Below, one piece after another: positions 20,644 through 41,266 of a stretch of DNA of 64,000 bases. Position numbers and translations under genes: made by a program. The notes below the pieces were generated by a model, which ran no database searches, was not told the origin of the DNA, and saw nothing but the letters and a program-made list of their open reading frames with translations. Numbering within the stretch: position 1 is the stretch's first letter; each line of letters begins with the position of its first letter. The stretch is taken from positions 53,427-117,426 of the forward strand of contig NZ_JAANOY010000005.1 in NCBI RefSeq assembly GCF_011320095.1. Direction: 5' to 3'. This DNA is from Cognatiluteimonas telluris (lineage in GTDB: Bacteria; Pseudomonadota; Gammaproteobacteria; Xanthomonadales; Xanthomonadaceae).

Positions 20644-21471
20644 TCAGCTCCTGCGGTCGCGAACGATGAACTGCTGCGTGCGCTTGTTGTGTCGGGTCTT
20701 GTAACCCTTGGTCGGGACGCCCCACGGGGTGACCGGATGCGGGTTGCCCTGGCCGGCCTTGGCTTCACCACCGCCGTGCGGATGGTCGACCGGGTTCATC
20801 GCCGCGCCGCGGACGGTCGGCTTGATCCCGCGCCAGCGGCTGGCGCCGGCCTTGCCCAGCTTCTCGAGGTTGTGCTCGACGTTGCCGACTTCACCGATGG
20901 TGGCGCGGCACTCGGACGGCACGCGGCGCATCTCGCCCGAACGCAGGCGCAGGGTGGCATAGACGCCTTCGCGGGCGACCAGCTGCACGCCGGCACCGGC
21001 GGCGCGCGCGATCTGCGCACCCTTGCCCGGCTTCATCTCGATGCAATGCACGGTCGAGCCGACGGGGATATTCCGCAGCGGCAGCGTGTTGCCCGTCTTG
21101 ATCGGCGCATCCGAACCCGCGATCACCTGCTCGCCGGCCTTCAGGCCCTTGGGCGCGATGATGTAGCGGCGCTCGCCGTCGACGTAGCACAGCAGCGCGA
21201 TGTGCGCGGTGCGGTTCGGGTCGTATTCGATCCGCTCGACGCGCGCCGGGATGCCTTCCTTGTCGCGCTTGAAGTCGATGATGCGGTAGTGCTGCTTGCT
21301 GCCGCCGCCGATGTGGCGGGTGGTGATGCGGCCGTGGTGGTTGCGGCCACCGGACTTGCTCTGGCTCTCGACTAGGGCCGCGTGCGGCGCACCCTTGTGC
21401 AGATCCGGCGTCACCACGCGGACCGCGGAACGGCGGCCGGGCGAAGTGGGTTTGAAAGTCATCAATGCCAT
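20644..21471 (-). CDS. rplB: 50S ribosomal protein L2
   Basis: A 275-aa protein required for subunit joining and peptidyl transfer. It opens [37 protein letters not shown] lies in the N-terminal domain; the universally conserved histidine-containing [11 protein letters not shown] is near the C-terminus. GAGGAAAG precedes the ATG. Confidence 0.98.
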   Translation of the reverse strand: MALMTFKPTSPGRRSAVRVVTPDLHKGAPHAALVESQSKSGGRNHHGRITTRHIGGGSKQHYRIIDFKRDKEGIPARVERIEYDPNRTAHIALLCYVDGERRYIIAPKGLKAGEQVIAGSDAPIKTGNTLPLRNIPVGSTVHCIEMKPGKGAQIARAAGAGVQLVAREGVYATLRLRSGEMRRVPSECRATIGEVGNVEHNLEKLGKAGASRWRGIKPTVRGAAMNPVDHPHGGGEAKAGQGNPHPVTPWGVPTKGYKTRHNKRTQQFIVRDRRS

Positions 21472-21481
21472 GGGTCTTTCC

Positions 21482-21778
21482 TCAGGCCTTGGCCATCACG
21501 TCGATCGACTGGCCATCGGCCAGCTTCACGTATGCCTTGCGCCAGTCGCCACGGCGACCGTTGCGGTTCTTGAAGGCTTTCTGCTTGCCCTTCACGTTGA
21601 CCACGTTCACGGCTTCGACCTTGACGGCGAAGATCGTCTCGATCGCGCCCTTGATGTCGGCCTTGGTGGCGTCGGTGGCGACTTCGAACACGTACTGGTT
21701 CGACACTTCCTGCAGGCGGGCGGTCTTTTCGGACACGCGCGGGGCGCGGATCACGTTGTACAGCTTGGCCTCGTTCAT
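21482..21778 (-). CDS. rplW: 50S ribosomal protein L23
   Basis: A 98-aa exit-tunnel protein that docks trigger factor and [31 protein letters not shown] and [29 protein letters not shown] identify it. The ATG at 21778 (MNEAKLYNV) has GGAG 8 nt upstream and forms an ATGA overlap with the rplD stop; a GTG three codons earlier is less likely. Confidence 0.97.
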   Translation of the reverse strand: MNEAKLYNVIRAPRVSEKTARLQEVSNQYVFEVATDATKADIKGAIETIFAVKVEAVNVVNVKGKQKAFKNRNGRRGDWRKAYVKLADGQSIDVMAKA

Positions 21779-22380
21779 GCCAGCCACTCCTCGATCTTCT
21801 TGACGGCGTCGGAGGTCATCACGACGGTATCGGCGCCGACCAGCGAAACCGGGTCCAGGCCCTGCACGTCACGCACTTCGACGTAGCGCAGGTTGCGCGC
21901 GGACAGGTACAGGTTCTCGGTCGCCTCCTCGGTGACGATCAGCGGACGATTGCCGACGTTGAGATCCTTGAGCTTGGCGATCAGGCCCTGGGTCTTCGGC
22001 GCGTCGACGTCGAACCCGTCGACGATCGTGATGCGGCCCTGGCGGTTGAGCTCGGACAGGATCGACGACATCGCCGCGCGGTACATCTTGCGGTTGACCT
22101 TCTGCGCGAAGCTGCGCGGCTTGGCCGCGAAGGTCACGCCGCCGCCGACGAAGATCGGAGCCGTCAGCGCGCCATGTCGCGCACCGCCGCCCTTCTGCTT
22201 CTTCGACTTTTTGGTCGTGCCGTTGACTTCCGAACGCGTCTTCTGCGCCTTGGTACCGGCGCGGCCCGCGTTGCGGTAGGCGACGACGACCTGGTGGACC
22301 AGGTCTTGGCTGAACTCGCGGCCGAAGATCGCGTCGGAGACCGACAGCGTCTTGCTGCTGTTGTTGATGGTCAGTTCCAT
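21775..22380 (-). CDS. rplD: 50S ribosomal protein L4
   Basis: A 201-aa protein with a tunnel loop ([29 protein letters not shown]). In E. coli L4 also represses its own S10 operon by transcription attenuation and translation at the leader; a hairpin in the leader here (23527-23546) is a candidate site. GGGAG precedes the start. Confidence 0.98.
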   Translation of the reverse strand: MELTINNSSKTLSVSDAIFGREFSQDLVHQVVVAYRNAGRAGTKAQKTRSEVNGTTKKSKKQKGGGARHGALTAPIFVGGGVTFAAKPRSFAQKVNRKMYRAAMSSILSELNRQGRITIVDGFDVDAPKTQGLIAKLKDLNVGNRPLIVTEEATENLYLSARNLRYVEVRDVQGLDPVSLVGADTVVMTSDAVKKIEEWLA

Positions 22381-22382
22381 CG

Positions 22383-23036
22383 TCAGACTCCCTTGCTCGT
22401 CGGGCGCACGATCACGTCGCCGCCCGGTGCGCCCGGCACCGCGCCGCGGATCGCGATCAGGCCGCGGTCGGCGTCGACCTTGACCACCTGCAGGCGCTGC
22501 GTGGTCTGCTGCACCGAACCCATGTGGCCTGACATCTTCTTGCCCGGGAACACCCGGCCCGGCGTCTGGCGCTGGCCGATGGAGCCCGGCGCGCGATGCG
22601 ACAGCGAGTTACCGTGGGTGGCGTCGCCCATCTTGAAGTTCCAGCGCTTGATCGTGCCCTGGAAGCCCTTGCCCTTGGTCACGCCCTCGACGTCGACGAT
22701 CTGGCCGACCTCAAAGATGTCGGCCTTGATCTCGCCGCCGACTTCGAAGCCCGCGATCTTGTCGGCCTCGACGCGCAGCTCCCACAGGCCGCGACCGCCT
22801 TCGACCTTGGCCTTGGCCAGGTGGCCGGCGGACGGCTTGTTGATCAGCGCGGCGCGCTTGGTGCCGACGGCGACCTGCACGGCGCTGTAGCCGTCGGTCT
22901 CGACCGTCTTCACCTGGGTGATGCGGTTCGGGGTGGCCTCGATCAGCGTCACCGGCACGGACTTGCCGTCCTCGGTGAACAGCCGGCTCATGCCGGCCTT
23001 GCGACCGACGATCCCCAACGAATATTTCTTCGTCAT
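22383..23036 (-). CDS. rplC: 50S ribosomal protein L3
   Basis: A 217-aa protein with a peptidyl-transferase-centre loop. [20 protein letters not shown] opens it; [49 protein letters not shown] is the conserved loop region (quoted pieces: [27 protein letters not shown]). The invariant Gln for methylation is in the latter. Only 11 bp from rpsJ. Confidence 0.97.
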   Translation of the reverse strand: MTKKYSLGIVGRKAGMSRLFTEDGKSVPVTLIEATPNRITQVKTVETDGYSAVQVAVGTKRAALINKPSAGHLAKAKVEGGRGLWELRVEADKIAGFEVGGEIKADIFEVGQIVDVEGVTKGKGFQGTIKRWNFKMGDATHGNSLSHRAPGSIGQRQTPGRVFPGKKMSGHMGSVQQTTQRLQVVKVDADRGLIAIRGAVPGAPGGDVIVRPTSKGV

Positions 23037-23047
23037 GGTCGTATGCC

Positions 23048-23359
23048 TCAGGTCAGCTTGATCTGGACGTCGACGCCAGCCGCGAGCTCGAGCTTCATCA
23101 GCGCGTCCACGGTCTTGTCGTTGGGGTCGACGATGTCGAGCACGCGTTTGTGCGTGCGGGTCTCGTACTGGTCGCGCGCGTCCTTGTCGACGTGCGGCGA
23201 GACGAGAATGGTGTAGCGCTCGATCTTGGTCGGCAGCGGGATCGGGCCGCGCACCTGCGCGCCGGTCCGCTTGGCCGTTTCGACGATCTCACTGGCCGAA
23301 CGGTCGATCAGGCGATGATCGAACGCTTTGAGCCGGATCCGGATTTTCTGGTCCGCCAT
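23048..23359 (-). CDS. rpsJ: 30S ribosomal protein S10 (NusE)
   Basis: A 103-aa protein shared by the ribosome and the NusB-NusE antitermination complex. [29 protein letters not shown] and [35 protein letters not shown] segments are fully conserved. The ATG at 23359 (MADQKIRIR) has AGGAA upstream. First gene of the S10 operon with a leader of about 295 nt. Confidence 0.98.
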   Translation of the reverse strand: MADQKIRIRLKAFDHRLIDRSASEIVETAKRTGAQVRGPIPLPTKIERYTILVSPHVDKDARDQYETRTHKRVLDIVDPNDKTVDALMKLELAAGVDVQIKLT

Positions 23360-23526
23360 GACGGAATTCCTCGTTATAAAGAGCGACAGGCCGGCGGCTG
23401 GGTGCGCCGAACCCCAAAAATTCGTGAAGCGTGCTGCTGCGATCCATGCCTGAAAAACAAGGCAGGCCGGTTGCCCGGTCTGCCCAGATGGAAACTGCGA
23501 ACGCGAAAAGACGCCCCGCCATGAGT

Positions 23527-23546
23527 GTCCCGAAGAGCTTCGGGAC
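23527..23546 (-). promoter_or_regulatory. S10 leader hairpin, candidate L4-responsive element
   Basis: GTCCCGAAG-AG-CTTCGGGAC, a perfect inverted repeat (8-bp stem with a 4-nt loop), about 110 nt into the leader. L4 control of S10 leaders is established for E. coli; that this hairpin serves it is inference from position alone. Confidence 0.4.
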
Positions 23547-23661
23547 GGGCGGAGCACTTGCCGCGCGACATGTTCCCTGTCTGGCGAAAACGACGCACGT
23601 CCTGCACGTCATTTCGCTGGTTGGCGACCCCTGATGCAGCCAAGGGGGCGCCGAGCCGCAC

Positions 23662-23691
23662 ATTCTAGCCGGGTGTGCAGAGGATGTGCAA
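23662..23691 (-). promoter_or_regulatory. Sigma-70 promoter of the S10 operon
   Basis: TTGCAC (23686-23691) and TAGAAT (23662-23667) on the minus strand, 18-bp spacer. Five of six bases match consensus at -35 apart from the last two positions being less perfect, and five of six at -10. Transcription would begin near 23655. Confidence 0.7.
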
Positions 23692-23715
23692 GCACAATCC
23701 TTTGGCCCGGCCGTC

Positions 23716-23752
23716 CCTGAATTATCCGGCCGGAAGGCCGGATGAATTCAGG
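23716..23752 (-). other. Distal 3' hairpin of tuf copy 1
   Basis: CCTGAATT-ATCCGGCC / GGCCGGAT-(G)-AATTCAGG: 16 base pairs with a single bulged base and a 4-nt loop. The same architecture, including the bulge at the same place, occurs after tuf copy 2 (41228-41256) with different outer-stem bases. Confidence 0.65.
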
Positions 23753-23755
23753 ACT

Positions 23756-23781
23756 TAAATAAAGCGCATGCGCCTTATTTA
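23756..23781 (-). terminator. Hairpin overlapping the tuf copy 1 stop codon
   Basis: TAAATAAAGCGCA / TGCGCCTTATTTA, 13-bp arms with one mismatch, spanning the tuf TAA (23775-23777). On the minus strand an A/T-rich flank follows. It is probably part of the str-operon end or partial attenuation before the S10 promoter. Confidence 0.5.
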
Positions 23782-24965
23782 ATGATCTTCGCCACCACGC
23801 CGGCGCCGACGGTGCGGCCGCCTTCGCGGATCGCGAAGCGCAGGCCCTCGTCCATTGCCACCGGGTTGATCAGGCTCACCACCATCTTGATGTTGTCGCC
23901 CGGCATGACCATTTCCACGCCTTCGGGCAGGGTCACGGCACCCGTGATGTCGGTGGTGCGGAAGTAGAACTGCGGGCGGTAGCCCTTGAAGAACGGGGTG
24001 TGGCGGCCGCCTTCGTCCTTGCTCAGGACATACACCTCGGCCTCGAACTCGGTGTGCGGGGTGATCGAGCCGGGCTTGGCCAGCACCTGGCCGCGCTCGA
24101 CGTCGTCACGCTTGGTGCCGCGCAGCAGCAGGCCCGCGTTGTCGCCCGCCTGGCCCTGGTCCAGCAGCTTGCGGAACATCTCCACACCGGTGACCACGGT
24201 CTTCTGGGTCGGGCGGATGCCCACGATCTCGATTTCGTCGCCCACCTTGATCACGCCGCGCTCGATGCGCCCGGTCACCACCGTGCCGCGACCGGAGATC
24301 GAGAACACGTCTTCCACCGGCATCAGGAACGGCTTGTCGATCGCACGCTCCGGCTGCGGGATCCAGGTGTCCAGCGCCTCGACCAGCTTCAGGATCGACG
24401 GCACGCCGATGTCCGACTGGTCGCCTTCCAGCGCCTTGAGCGCCGAACCGTGCACGATCGGGGTGTCGTCGCCCGGGAACTCGTACTTGGCCAGCAGCTC
24501 GCGCACTTCCATCTCCACCAGCTCCAGCAGCTCGGCGTCGTCCACCATGTCCGCCTTGTTCAGGTAGACCACGATGTACGGCACGCCCACCTGGCGCGCC
24601 AGCAGGATGTGCTCGCGCGTCTGCGGCATCGGGCCGTCGGCGGCCGAGCACACCAGGATCGCGCCGTCCATCTGCCCCGCACCGGTGATCATGTTCTTCA
24701 CGTAGTCCGCGTGCCCCGGGCAGTCGACGTGCGCGTAGTGGCGGTTCGGGCTTTCGTACTCGACATGCGCCGTCGAGATCGTGATCCCGCGCGCCTTCTC
24801 TTCCGGCGCCGCGTCGATCTGGTCGTAGGCCTTGAACTCACCGCCGAAACGCTCCGCACCGATCTTCGTCAGCGCCGCCGTCAGCGTCGTCTTGCCGTGA
24901 TCCACGTGGCCGATCGTGCCCACGTTCACGTGGGGCTTGGTGCGCTCGAATTTACCCTTTGCCAT
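23775..24965 (-). CDS. tuf: Elongation factor Tu (copy 1, str operon)
   Basis: A 396-aa GTPase delivering aminoacyl-t[17 protein letters not shown] (G1, from residue 19), DCPGHADY (81-88), NKADM (G4) and the C-terminal [15 protein letters not shown] are all present. It is almost identical at DNA level to the copy at 41292-42482; I see one amino acid difference, Gly97 here (GGG, 24675-24677) versus Ala97 there (GCG), in the NMITGA-x-QMDG segment. AAGGGA precedes the ATG. It follows fusA by 29 bp. Confidence 0.98.
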   Translation of the reverse strand: MAKGKFERTKPHVNVGTIGHVDHGKTTLTAALTKIGAERFGGEFKAYDQIDAAPEEKARGITISTAHVEYESPNRHYAHVDCPGHADYVKNMITGAGQMDGAILVCSAADGPMPQTREHILLARQVGVPYIVVYLNKADMVDDAELLELVEMEVRELLAKYEFPGDDTPIVHGSALKALEGDQSDIGVPSILKLVEALDTWIPQPERAIDKPFLMPVEDVFSISGRGTVVTGRIERGVIKVGDEIEIVGIRPTQKTVVTGVEMFRKLLDQGQAGDNAGLLLRGTKRDDVERGQVLAKPGSITPHTEFEAEVYVLSKDEGGRHTPFFKGYRPQFYFRTTDITGAVTLPEGVEMVMPGDNIKMVVSLINPVAMDEGLRFAIREGGRTVGAGVVAKIIK

Positions 24966-24994
24966 TGTCTTGATCCCTTGAGAATTTAGTTGAA

Positions 24995-27112
<2,118 letters not shown>

Positions 27113-27291
27113 GGCTTTCTCTCTTGTTTGATGCTGCGGACGATGTCCGGAAGGCCGAACGCCGCCCGAGGGCGGCATCGGATTCGTCGTGCGCCGACCC
27201 ACATGCGGGCAGGCCGGGCGCGGGCGGCGCGGCCGCGACGGGCAGCAGGCGCCGCGATGGCCCCGTTACCGGAGCCGGGGTGCAACAGTGC

Positions 27292-27759
27292 TTACCAGCG
27301 GTAGTGCGCGAACGCCTTGTTGGCTTCGGCCATGCGGTGGGTTTCTTCGCGCTTCTTGATCGCGCCACCACGGTTTTCCGAAGCGTCCATCAGCTCACCG
27401 GCCAGCTTGCGCGGCATGGTGTTCTCGCCGCGCTTGCGCGCCGAGTCGATCAGCCAGCGCATCGCCAGCGCCATGCGGCGCGACTGCCGAACTTCGACCG
27501 GCACCTGGTAGGTGGCACCACCGACGCGGCGCGACTTGACCTCGACCGACGGCGAGATGTTGCCCAGCGCCTTCTCGACCACTTCCAGCGCATTCGGGTT
27601 CTTTTCCCCGATCACGTCCATCGCGCCGTAGACGATCTTCTCGGCGACCGACTTCTTGCCGCTGTACATGACCATGTTGATGAAGCGCGCGATCGTCTCG
27701 CTGCCGTGCTTGGGATCGGGCAGGACGGAACGCTGCGGGGTATTGCCTTTACGCGACAT
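27292..27759 (-). CDS. rpsG: 30S ribosomal protein S7
   Basis: A 155-aa head-assembly protein. [21 protein letters not shown] at the start, [23 protein letters not shown], and [16 protein letters not shown] segment ([16 protein letters not shown]) confirm it. In E. coli S7 represses the str operon at the rpsL-rpsG boundary. A 179-bp spacer separates it from fusA. Confidence 0.98.
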   Translation of the reverse strand: MSRKGNTPQRSVLPDPKHGSETIARFINMVMYSGKKSVAEKIVYGAMDVIGEKNPNALEVVEKALGNISPSVEVKSRRVGGATYQVPVEVRQSRRMALAMRWLIDSARKRGENTMPRKLAGELMDASENRGGAIKKREETHRMAEANKAFAHYRW

Positions 27760-27808
27760 GTTCGATGTTCCTAAGGAATGCTTTCAGATGTGGTCGCAGC
27801 CGCGACGA

Positions 27809-28183
<375 letters not shown>

Positions 28184-28293
28184 CTTGCTTGGGGCTCTTT
28201 AGGTGGTCAGGCCGGCCTGTAAGGCATGCCTTCGTTAACGGGTTCTGTAAAAGCAGGAAGCAGGCCCCTACAACCCGGCCTGCAAGACAGAAA

Positions 28294-28323
28294 AGTATAG
28301 CCCGCGCCGGACGCAAGCGTCAA
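28294..28323 (-). promoter_or_regulatory. Sigma-70 promoter of the str operon
   Basis: TTGACG (28318-28323) and TATACT (28294-28299), 18-bp spacer, minus strand. Start of transcription is predicted near 28287, giving a leader of roughly 100 nt before rpsL. It is the best-matching promoter in the window. Confidence 0.8.
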
Positions 28324-28464
28324 CGCGAGGTGAGGCCGGGACAACGGGCAAGCGCCCGGTTTCCCGATGGTTCCCGCCCTGCCCTGGGCCGAAAACGAGG
28401 CGCTCCCTGCGCCTCATTTCGTGATCTGGGACGGCCCGGAGGCCGTCGCTAACTTGTCGCTTTT

Positions 28465-28573
28465 CCCTTCTCCCACCGGGAGAAGGTGCCCCGCAAGGGG
28501 CGGATGAGGGTACGCAATCCTTGAACCTCCAAGGCCACGGCCTCACCCCACCCCTCTCCCGCCGGGAGAGGGG
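28465..28573. repeat. REP cluster (CTTCTCCC / CCCTCTCCC family), likely rpoC 3' end
   Basis: CCTTCTCCC-ACC-GGGAGAAGG (28465-28485), CCCCGCAAGGGG, a GGATGAGGG tail, and CCCCTCTCCC-GCC-GGGAGAGGGG (28551-28573). The last is a 10-bp perfect stem starting 10 nt after the rpoC stop. The same family recurs at 38649-38743. Confidence 0.8.
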
Positions 28574-28582
28574 CTACCGCAC

Positions 28583-32803
<4,221 letters not shown>

Positions 32804-32893
32804 TTCTTTCTCCGAAGAGGAGTAATGCGTCGATGGCGGAGGTGTTCGTGCGAAGGCCGGACGGCGCGTGGCGCCGGTCCGGCAGCCGGGTCG

Positions 32894-37084
<4,191 letters not shown>

Positions 37085-37289
37085 GGGGAGCTGTCGCCTC
37101 GTTTGCTTGTGTCCCGCAGCCATCTGGACGACTGGGGCAGACCGCGGAGCGGTCCGGGGGAACGAAATTCGGGATCTCAAATTGCCAGTGGGAAGTCGCT
37201 GGTATTGCCGGCACCAGCACGCCTTCTCCCGCTACTTCCAACTGCCAACTCGGTGTTTCGTGCTTCTGGAACGACCTCTGCGCTACAAC

Positions 37290-37350
37290 GGCCAAAGGCC
37301 GGGGGCTTTCGCCCCCAGCCTCGGTGCATCGCCGTGCAGCTGGCGATGCA
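37290..37350 (-). other. Hairpin array between rplL and rpoB
   Basis: Three inverted repeats in 61 bp: TGCATCGCC/GGCGATGCA (37325-37350, starting 9 nt after the rplL stop), GGGGGC-GAAA-GCCCCC on the transcribed strand with a GNRA loop (37301-37316), and GGCC-TTT-GGCC (37290-37300). In E. coli this spacer carries an attenuator and an RNase III site; function here is inferred from position. Confidence 0.55.
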
Positions 37351-37358
37351 AGGACTGC

Positions 37359-37727
37359 TTACTTGACTTCGACGGTCGCGCCTGCGGCCTCGAGGTCCTT
37401 CTTCATCTTCGCGGCGTCGTCCTTCGACGCGCCTTCCTTCACGACACCGCCGGCCTCGGTGAGGTCCTTGGCTTCCTTCAGGCCCAGGCCGGTGATGGCG
37501 CGCACGGCCTTGATGACTTCGACCTTCTTCTCGCCAGCCGACTTGAGGATGACGTTGAACTCGGTCTGCTCCTCGACCGGTGCGGCGGCAGCGGCGGGGC
37601 CGGCAGCCATGACCGGAGCGGCGGCGGAAACGCCGAACTTGTCCTCGATGGCCTTGACCAGCTCCATCACTTCCATCAGCGTCTTGGTGGCGATCGACTC
37701 GACGATCTGTTCGGTGGTAAGGGACAT
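37359..37727 (-). CDS. rplL: 50S ribosomal protein L7/L12
   Basis: A 122-aa stalk protein. N-terminal dimerisation helix region [30 protein letters not shown], an alanine-rich hinge (about 35-50), and the factor-binding C-terminal domain [29 protein letters not shown] precedes the ATG at 37727. Confidence 0.98.
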   Translation of the reverse strand: MSLTTEQIVESIATKTLMEVMELVKAIEDKFGVSAAAPVMAAGPAAAAAPVEEQTEFNVILKSAGEKKVEVIKAVRAITGLGLKEAKDLTEAGGVVKEGASKDDAAKMKKDLEAAGATVEVK

Positions 37728-37779
37728 TGTGTTGACCTCTGGATATGTTTTAGGAAATTGAACGATTCGATCGTCGGGC

Positions 37780-38319
37780 TCAGGCCGGTTCGGCCTGAGC
37801 CTCGGTGGCCACTTCGGGAGCGGCTTCGCCGCCACCCTGCTGGTCGGCCACGGCCTTGACGGCGCGGGCGAACATGGTCACCGGCTCGTTGAGCACGCGG
37901 GCGAGCATCGCCAGCGCCTGCTCGAGCGTCGGCAGCGAGGCCAGCACGTCGACATGGCTGGCCGGATACAGCTGGCCACCCACGGCGACGACCTGGGCCT
38001 TGAGCTTGTCGTTGCCCTTGGCGAACTCCTTGATCAGCCGCCCGGCAGCGCCGGGTTCCTCGGTCGAGAACGCGTACAGCAGCGGACCGACGAGCTTGTC
38101 CTGGACAACCTCGAATTCGGTTCCGGCGACCGCGCGCGATGCCAGCGTGTTCTTGACGACACGCAGGTACACGCCGGATTCGCGTGCCTTCTTGCGCATC
38201 GCCGTCATCTGGCTGACGGTGGTGCCCGCGTACTCGGCTGCGATCAGGGAGTGGGCAGTGGCGGCGACGCTCGACAGCTCGGCGACGACTTCCTGCTTTT
38301 GGGACAGATTGAGAGCCAT
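37780..38319 (-). CDS. rplJ: 50S ribosomal protein L10
   Basis: A 179-aa stalk base protein. [15 protein letters not shown] start, [16 protein letters not shown] rRNA-binding segment, and a C-terminal helix carrying L7/L12 dimers. GGAGGAG precedes the ATG at 38319. The tail is acidic/alanine-rich ([17 protein letters not shown]). A long leader (434 bp) precedes it. Confidence 0.97.
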   Translation of the reverse strand: MALNLSQKQEVVAELSSVAATAHSLIAAEYAGTTVSQMTAMRKKARESGVYLRVVKNTLASRAVAGTEFEVVQDKLVGPLLYAFSTEEPGAAGRLIKEFAKGNDKLKAQVVAVGGQLYPASHVDVLASLPTLEQALAMLARVLNEPVTMFARAVKAVADQQGGGEAAPEVATEAQAEPA

Positions 38320-38753
38320 TAGCACTCCTCCAATTGAATTCCGCTCACGGCTCCTGCCGCTTGCGGTCCTGGGCGACGCCGTCCTGGCGTCGGGGACGCT
38401 CGCGCGTCCCGGTGGTGGCCTGACTCTGAAACTGGTTTCCCAGACAACTTTCCAGAGGGGCGCCCATCTACGCAGGCCGAACTCCTTGCGGACTTCGATT
38501 AAGCGATCCCGCTGGCGATGACGGCGATTCCCTGCCAGTGCGAGCCTCCCTGCCCGTCGTCATCGCGCGCTGACCGCACCTGCGGTCTTTGACGGCGATC
38601 GCGTCGGGATGGATTCCTTCGCGATGCCCTCAAAACTTGCTTGCTTCCCCCTCTTCCGCTCGCGGGAGAGGGACGGGGTGAGGGCGCTCGTGGCGCAAGT
38701 CCCCTCATCCGCCTTCGGCACCTTCTCCCGCAAGCGGGAGAAGGGAAAAACGA
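38320..38753 (-). other. 434-bp rplA-rplJ spacer containing the L10 leader
   Basis: No gene. The half next to rplA holds a REP pair (38649-38743). The half next to rplJ is the expected site of the L10-L12 autoregulatory leader; TGCGTAGATGG on the minus strand at 38464-38474, after AAGGAGTTCGGCC, resembles the conserved core of gammaproteobacterial rplJ leaders as I remember them. The exact fold needs a covariance search. Confidence 0.5.
38649..38743. repeat. REP pair between rplA and rplJ
   Basis: CCTCTTCCGC-TC-GCGGGAGAGG (38649-38670) and CCTTCTCCCGC-AA-GCGGGAGAAGG (38720-38743), joined by a GGTGAGGG...CCCTCATCCGCC linker that is itself complementary. The distal stem starts 11 nt after the rplA stop and is followed by TTTTTCCC upstream on the transcribed strand side. 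Same family as 28465-28573. Confidence 0.8.
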
Positions 38754-39452
38754 TTACTTCAGCGCCAGCGTCGACGGGTCCACGGTCACGCCGGGGCCCA
38801 TCGTCGAGCTGATCGACACCTTCTGCAGGTACTGGCCCTTGGCGGTGGACGGCTTGGCCTTGATCAGGTCGAGCAGCAGCGCCTGCAGGTTGTTCTTCAG
38901 CGAGTCGGCGTCGAAATCCGCCTTGCCGATCGTGCAGTGGATGATGCCGGCCTTGTCGGTGCGGTAACGCACCTGGCCGCCCTTGGCGTTCTTCACCGCT
39001 TCGGCCGGGTTCGGCGACACGGTGCCGACTTTCGGGTTCGGCATCAGGCCGCGCGGACCGAGCAGCTGGCCGAGCTTGCCGACCACGCGCATCGCGTCCG
39101 GCGTGGCGATGACGACGTCGTAATTCAGGTCACCGGCCTGCATCTGCTCGGCCAGGTCGTCCATGCCGACGGCTTCGGCGCCGGCGGCGCGGGCTTCGTC
39201 AGCCTTCGCACCGGCGGGCGCGAACACCGCCACGCGCACGGTCTTGCCGGTGCCGGCGGGCAGCACGGTCGAACCGCGCACCTGCTGGTCGGACTTCTTC
39301 GCGTCCACGCCCAGGCGCACGGCAACGTCGACGGCTTCGACGAACTTCGCCTTGCTGTTGTCCTTGACGATCTTCAGTGCTTCGTCGATCGCATACGCCT
39401 TGCCGGGCGTCACGGCGGCCTGGATGGCCTTCTCTCGCTTGGTCATTGCCAT
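38754..39452 (-). CDS. rplA: 50S ribosomal protein L1
   Basis: A 232-aa L1-stalk protein and, in E. coli, translational repressor of rpl[49 protein letters not shown] core (piece: [20 protein letters not shown]) and [18 protein letters not shown] identify it. [10 protein letters not shown] at 39452 has GGAGGG 8 nt upstream. 4 bp after rplK. Confidence 0.98.
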   Translation of the reverse strand: MAMTKREKAIQAAVTPGKAYAIDEALKIVKDNSKAKFVEAVDVAVRLGVDAKKSDQQVRGSTVLPAGTGKTVRVAVFAPAGAKADEARAAGAEAVGMDDLAEQMQAGDLNYDVVIATPDAMRVVGKLGQLLGPRGLMPNPKVGTVSPNPAEAVKNAKGGQVRYRTDKAGIIHCTIGKADFDADSLKNNLQALLLDLIKAKPSTAKGQYLQKVSISSTMGPGVTVDPSTLALK

Positions 39453-39456
39453 GATC

Positions 39457-39885
39457 TCAGCCCTCCACCGTCAAGCCCATCGAGCGGGCGGAGCCCGCGA
39501 TCGTCCGCACCGCCGCGTCCAGGTCGGCCGCGGTCAGGTCGGGTTCCTTCGCCTTGGCGATGTCCTCGAGCTGCTTGCGGGTGACCTTGCCCACCTTTTC
39601 GGTGTTCGGGCGCTTGGAGCCGGACGTGATGCCTGCCGCCTTCTTCAGCAGCACCGTCGCCGGCGTGCTCTTGGTGATGAAGGTGAAGGTACGGTCCGAG
39701 TACGCGGTGATGATGACCGGGGTCGGAAGACCCGGCTCGAGCTTGGAGGTCGCGGCGTTGAATGCCTTGCAGAACTCCATGATGTTCAGGCCGCGCTGGC
39801 CCAGTGCGGGACCGACCGGCGGCGACGGATTCGCCTGCCCGGCCTTGACCTGCAGCTTGATGTAACCGACGACTTTCTTTGCCAT
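39457..39885 (-). CDS. rplK: 50S ribosomal protein L11
   Basis: A 142-aa GTPase-centre protein. [42 protein letters not shown], in pieces: [20 protein letters not shown] with the proline-rich thiostrepton region, and C-terminal [14 protein letters not shown] precedes the start. A 109-bp spacer follows nusG. Confidence 0.98.
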   Translation of the reverse strand: MAKKVVGYIKLQVKAGQANPSPPVGPALGQRGLNIMEFCKAFNAATSKLEPGLPTPVIITAYSDRTFTFITKSTPATVLLKKAAGITSGSKRPNTEKVGKVTRKQLEDIAKAKEPDLTAADLDAAVRTIAGSARSMGLTVEG

Positions 39886-39994
39886 TTTGCTGCTCCTGCG
39901 AGTTCAAGCGCCTGCACGTCGACGACTGCGTGGCTCCTCGCTTTACTTGCCGGTGCGAACCACTCGCCCCAGCGAATCTGTGTGCCTCTCGGGC

Positions 39995-40591
39995 TTACGC
40001 CTTCTCGACCTGGCCGAACTCGAGCTCCACCGGGGTCGAGCGGCCGAAGATCAGCACCGCCACGCGCACGCGGCTCTTGTCGTAGTTGACTTCCTCGACC
40101 ACGCCGTTGAAGTCGTTGAACGGGCCGTCGACCACGCGGACCATCTGGCCCGGCTCGAACAGCACCTTTGGGCGCGGCTTCTCGACTCCTTCCTGGACGC
40201 GGTTGAGGATCGCGGCGGCTTCCTCGTCCTTGATCGGCAGCGGCTTGTCGGCGGTGCCGCCGATGAAGCCCATGACCTTGGGGGTTTCCTTGATCAGGTG
40301 CCAGCTCTCGCTGTCGATGCGCGGGATGCCGGCCTCGTCCTGGGTCGCGATCTGCACCAGCACGTAACCCGGGAAGAACTTGCGCTCGGAACGGCGTTTC
40401 TGGCCGGAGCGCATCTCGATCACTTCCTCGGTCGGGACCAGCACGTCGCCGAAACGCTCTTCCATGCCGTTGCGCACGATGCGGTCGCGCAGCGCCTGCG
40501 CCACCGACTTCTCGAAGCCCGAATAGGCATGCACGACGTACCAGCGCTTGTTCACGCCTGCGCTACCCGTGTTTTCCGTCTGCGTTTCCAT
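39995..40591 (-). CDS. nusG: Transcription termination/antitermination protein NusG
   Basis: A 198-aa factor bridging RNA polymerase and Rho or S10. [23 protein letters not shown] opens the NGN domain; the KOW domain reads [23 protein letters not shown]. The [15 protein letters not shown] extension before RWYVV is about 12 residues longer than in Xanthomonas; an ATG eight codons earlier (40615) overlapping the secE end is an alternative without a better ribosome-binding site. Confidence 0.96.
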   Translation of the reverse strand: METQTENTGSAGVNKRWYVVHAYSGFEKSVAQALRDRIVRNGMEERFGDVLVPTEEVIEMRSGQKRRSERKFFPGYVLVQIATQDEAGIPRIDSESWHLIKETPKVMGFIGGTADKPLPIKDEEAAAILNRVQEGVEKPRPKVLFEPGQMVRVVDGPFNDFNGVVEEVNYDKSRVRVAVLIFGRSTPVELEFGQVEKA

Positions 40592-40619
40592 CAAGCCTGC
40601 GACTCCCTCGAGCATTGCA

Positions 40620-41003
40620 TCAACGCGCCAGCAACCACTTGACGCCAAACTGGATGATCACGTCGAACAGCGCGAGCGTCAGGCTCAGCGCGATCACCAT
40701 CGCGATCACGACCCAGGTCGTTCGCATCGTTTCCTGCCGTGTCGGCCAGACCACCTTGCGCAGTTCAAAACGCGACTCGGCGAGGAACTCGCGGGTCTGC
40801 CCGCCCTTGTCCGTGGTCAGGAACACCAGCGTCGCGGCGACAAGCCCGGCAACGACAGCGAGCACCCGCAACGAACCCGCCCACTGGCCGTCGAACCAGT
40901 AGAAGACGAAGAGACCGGCGGCCACCAGCAGCAGCGACGCCGCGTACTTGCCGATATCGCCTGCCGATCCTGTGGTCTTGCTTGGTTGCAGCTTGCTGTT
41001 CAT
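40620..41003 (-). CDS. secE: Protein translocase subunit SecE
   Basis: A 127-aa clamp around SecY with three transmembrane helices (about 20-36, 46-63, 97-117), the E. coli-type three-helix form. The conserved cytoplasmic amphipathic segment is [16 protein letters not shown] (76-91). AAAGG precedes the ATG. It lies between tRNA-Trp and nusG. Confidence 0.96.
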   Translation of the reverse strand: MNSKLQPSKTTGSAGDIGKYAASLLLVAAGLFVFYWFDGQWAGSLRVLAVVAGLVAATLVFLTTDKGGQTREFLAESRFELRKVVWPTRQETMRTTWVVIAMVIALSLTLALFDVIIQFGVKWLLAR

Positions 41004-41046
41004 CCGCGCCTTTCGATGGATCTGTACGGCGACCGCGAACGGTCGG

Positions 41047-41122
<76 letters not shown>

Positions 41123-41227
41123 ATCGAACTTTTGCGCTATTCCCTTAGACGGCAATGGCGAGTCGTCTCCGACTCGCCGGTTGGCTGTTTGTTCCCTGTG
41201 GACACCAAGAGCCAGTCGCCGCCCCGG

Positions 41228-41256
41228 CGTTATCCGGCCCAAGGGCCGGATGAACG
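41228..41256 (-). other. Distal 3' hairpin of tuf copy 2
   Basis: CGTT-ATCCGGCCC / GGGCCGGAT-(G)-AACG with a 2-base loop: 13 pairs and one bulged base at the same position as the hairpin after tuf copy 1 (23716-23752), but with different outer stem and loop. Confidence 0.6.
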
Positions 41257-41266
41257 GCGGGAACAA

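Larger units (their letters stand above)
23360..23774 (-). other. 415-bp S10 leader and tuf 3' region
   Basis: No gene. From high to low coordinate it contains two hairpins after tuf (23716-23781), a good sigma-70 promoter (23662-23691) and an untranslated leader of about 295 nt before rpsJ that contains a strong hairpin. Short frames in it lack homology. Confidence 0.75.
28184..28582. other. 399-bp gap between rpsL and rpoC
   Basis: No gene. It contains the rpsL promoter (28294-28323) and a REP cluster (28465-28573) that doubles as the 3' end of the rpoC transcript. Confidence 0.75.
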
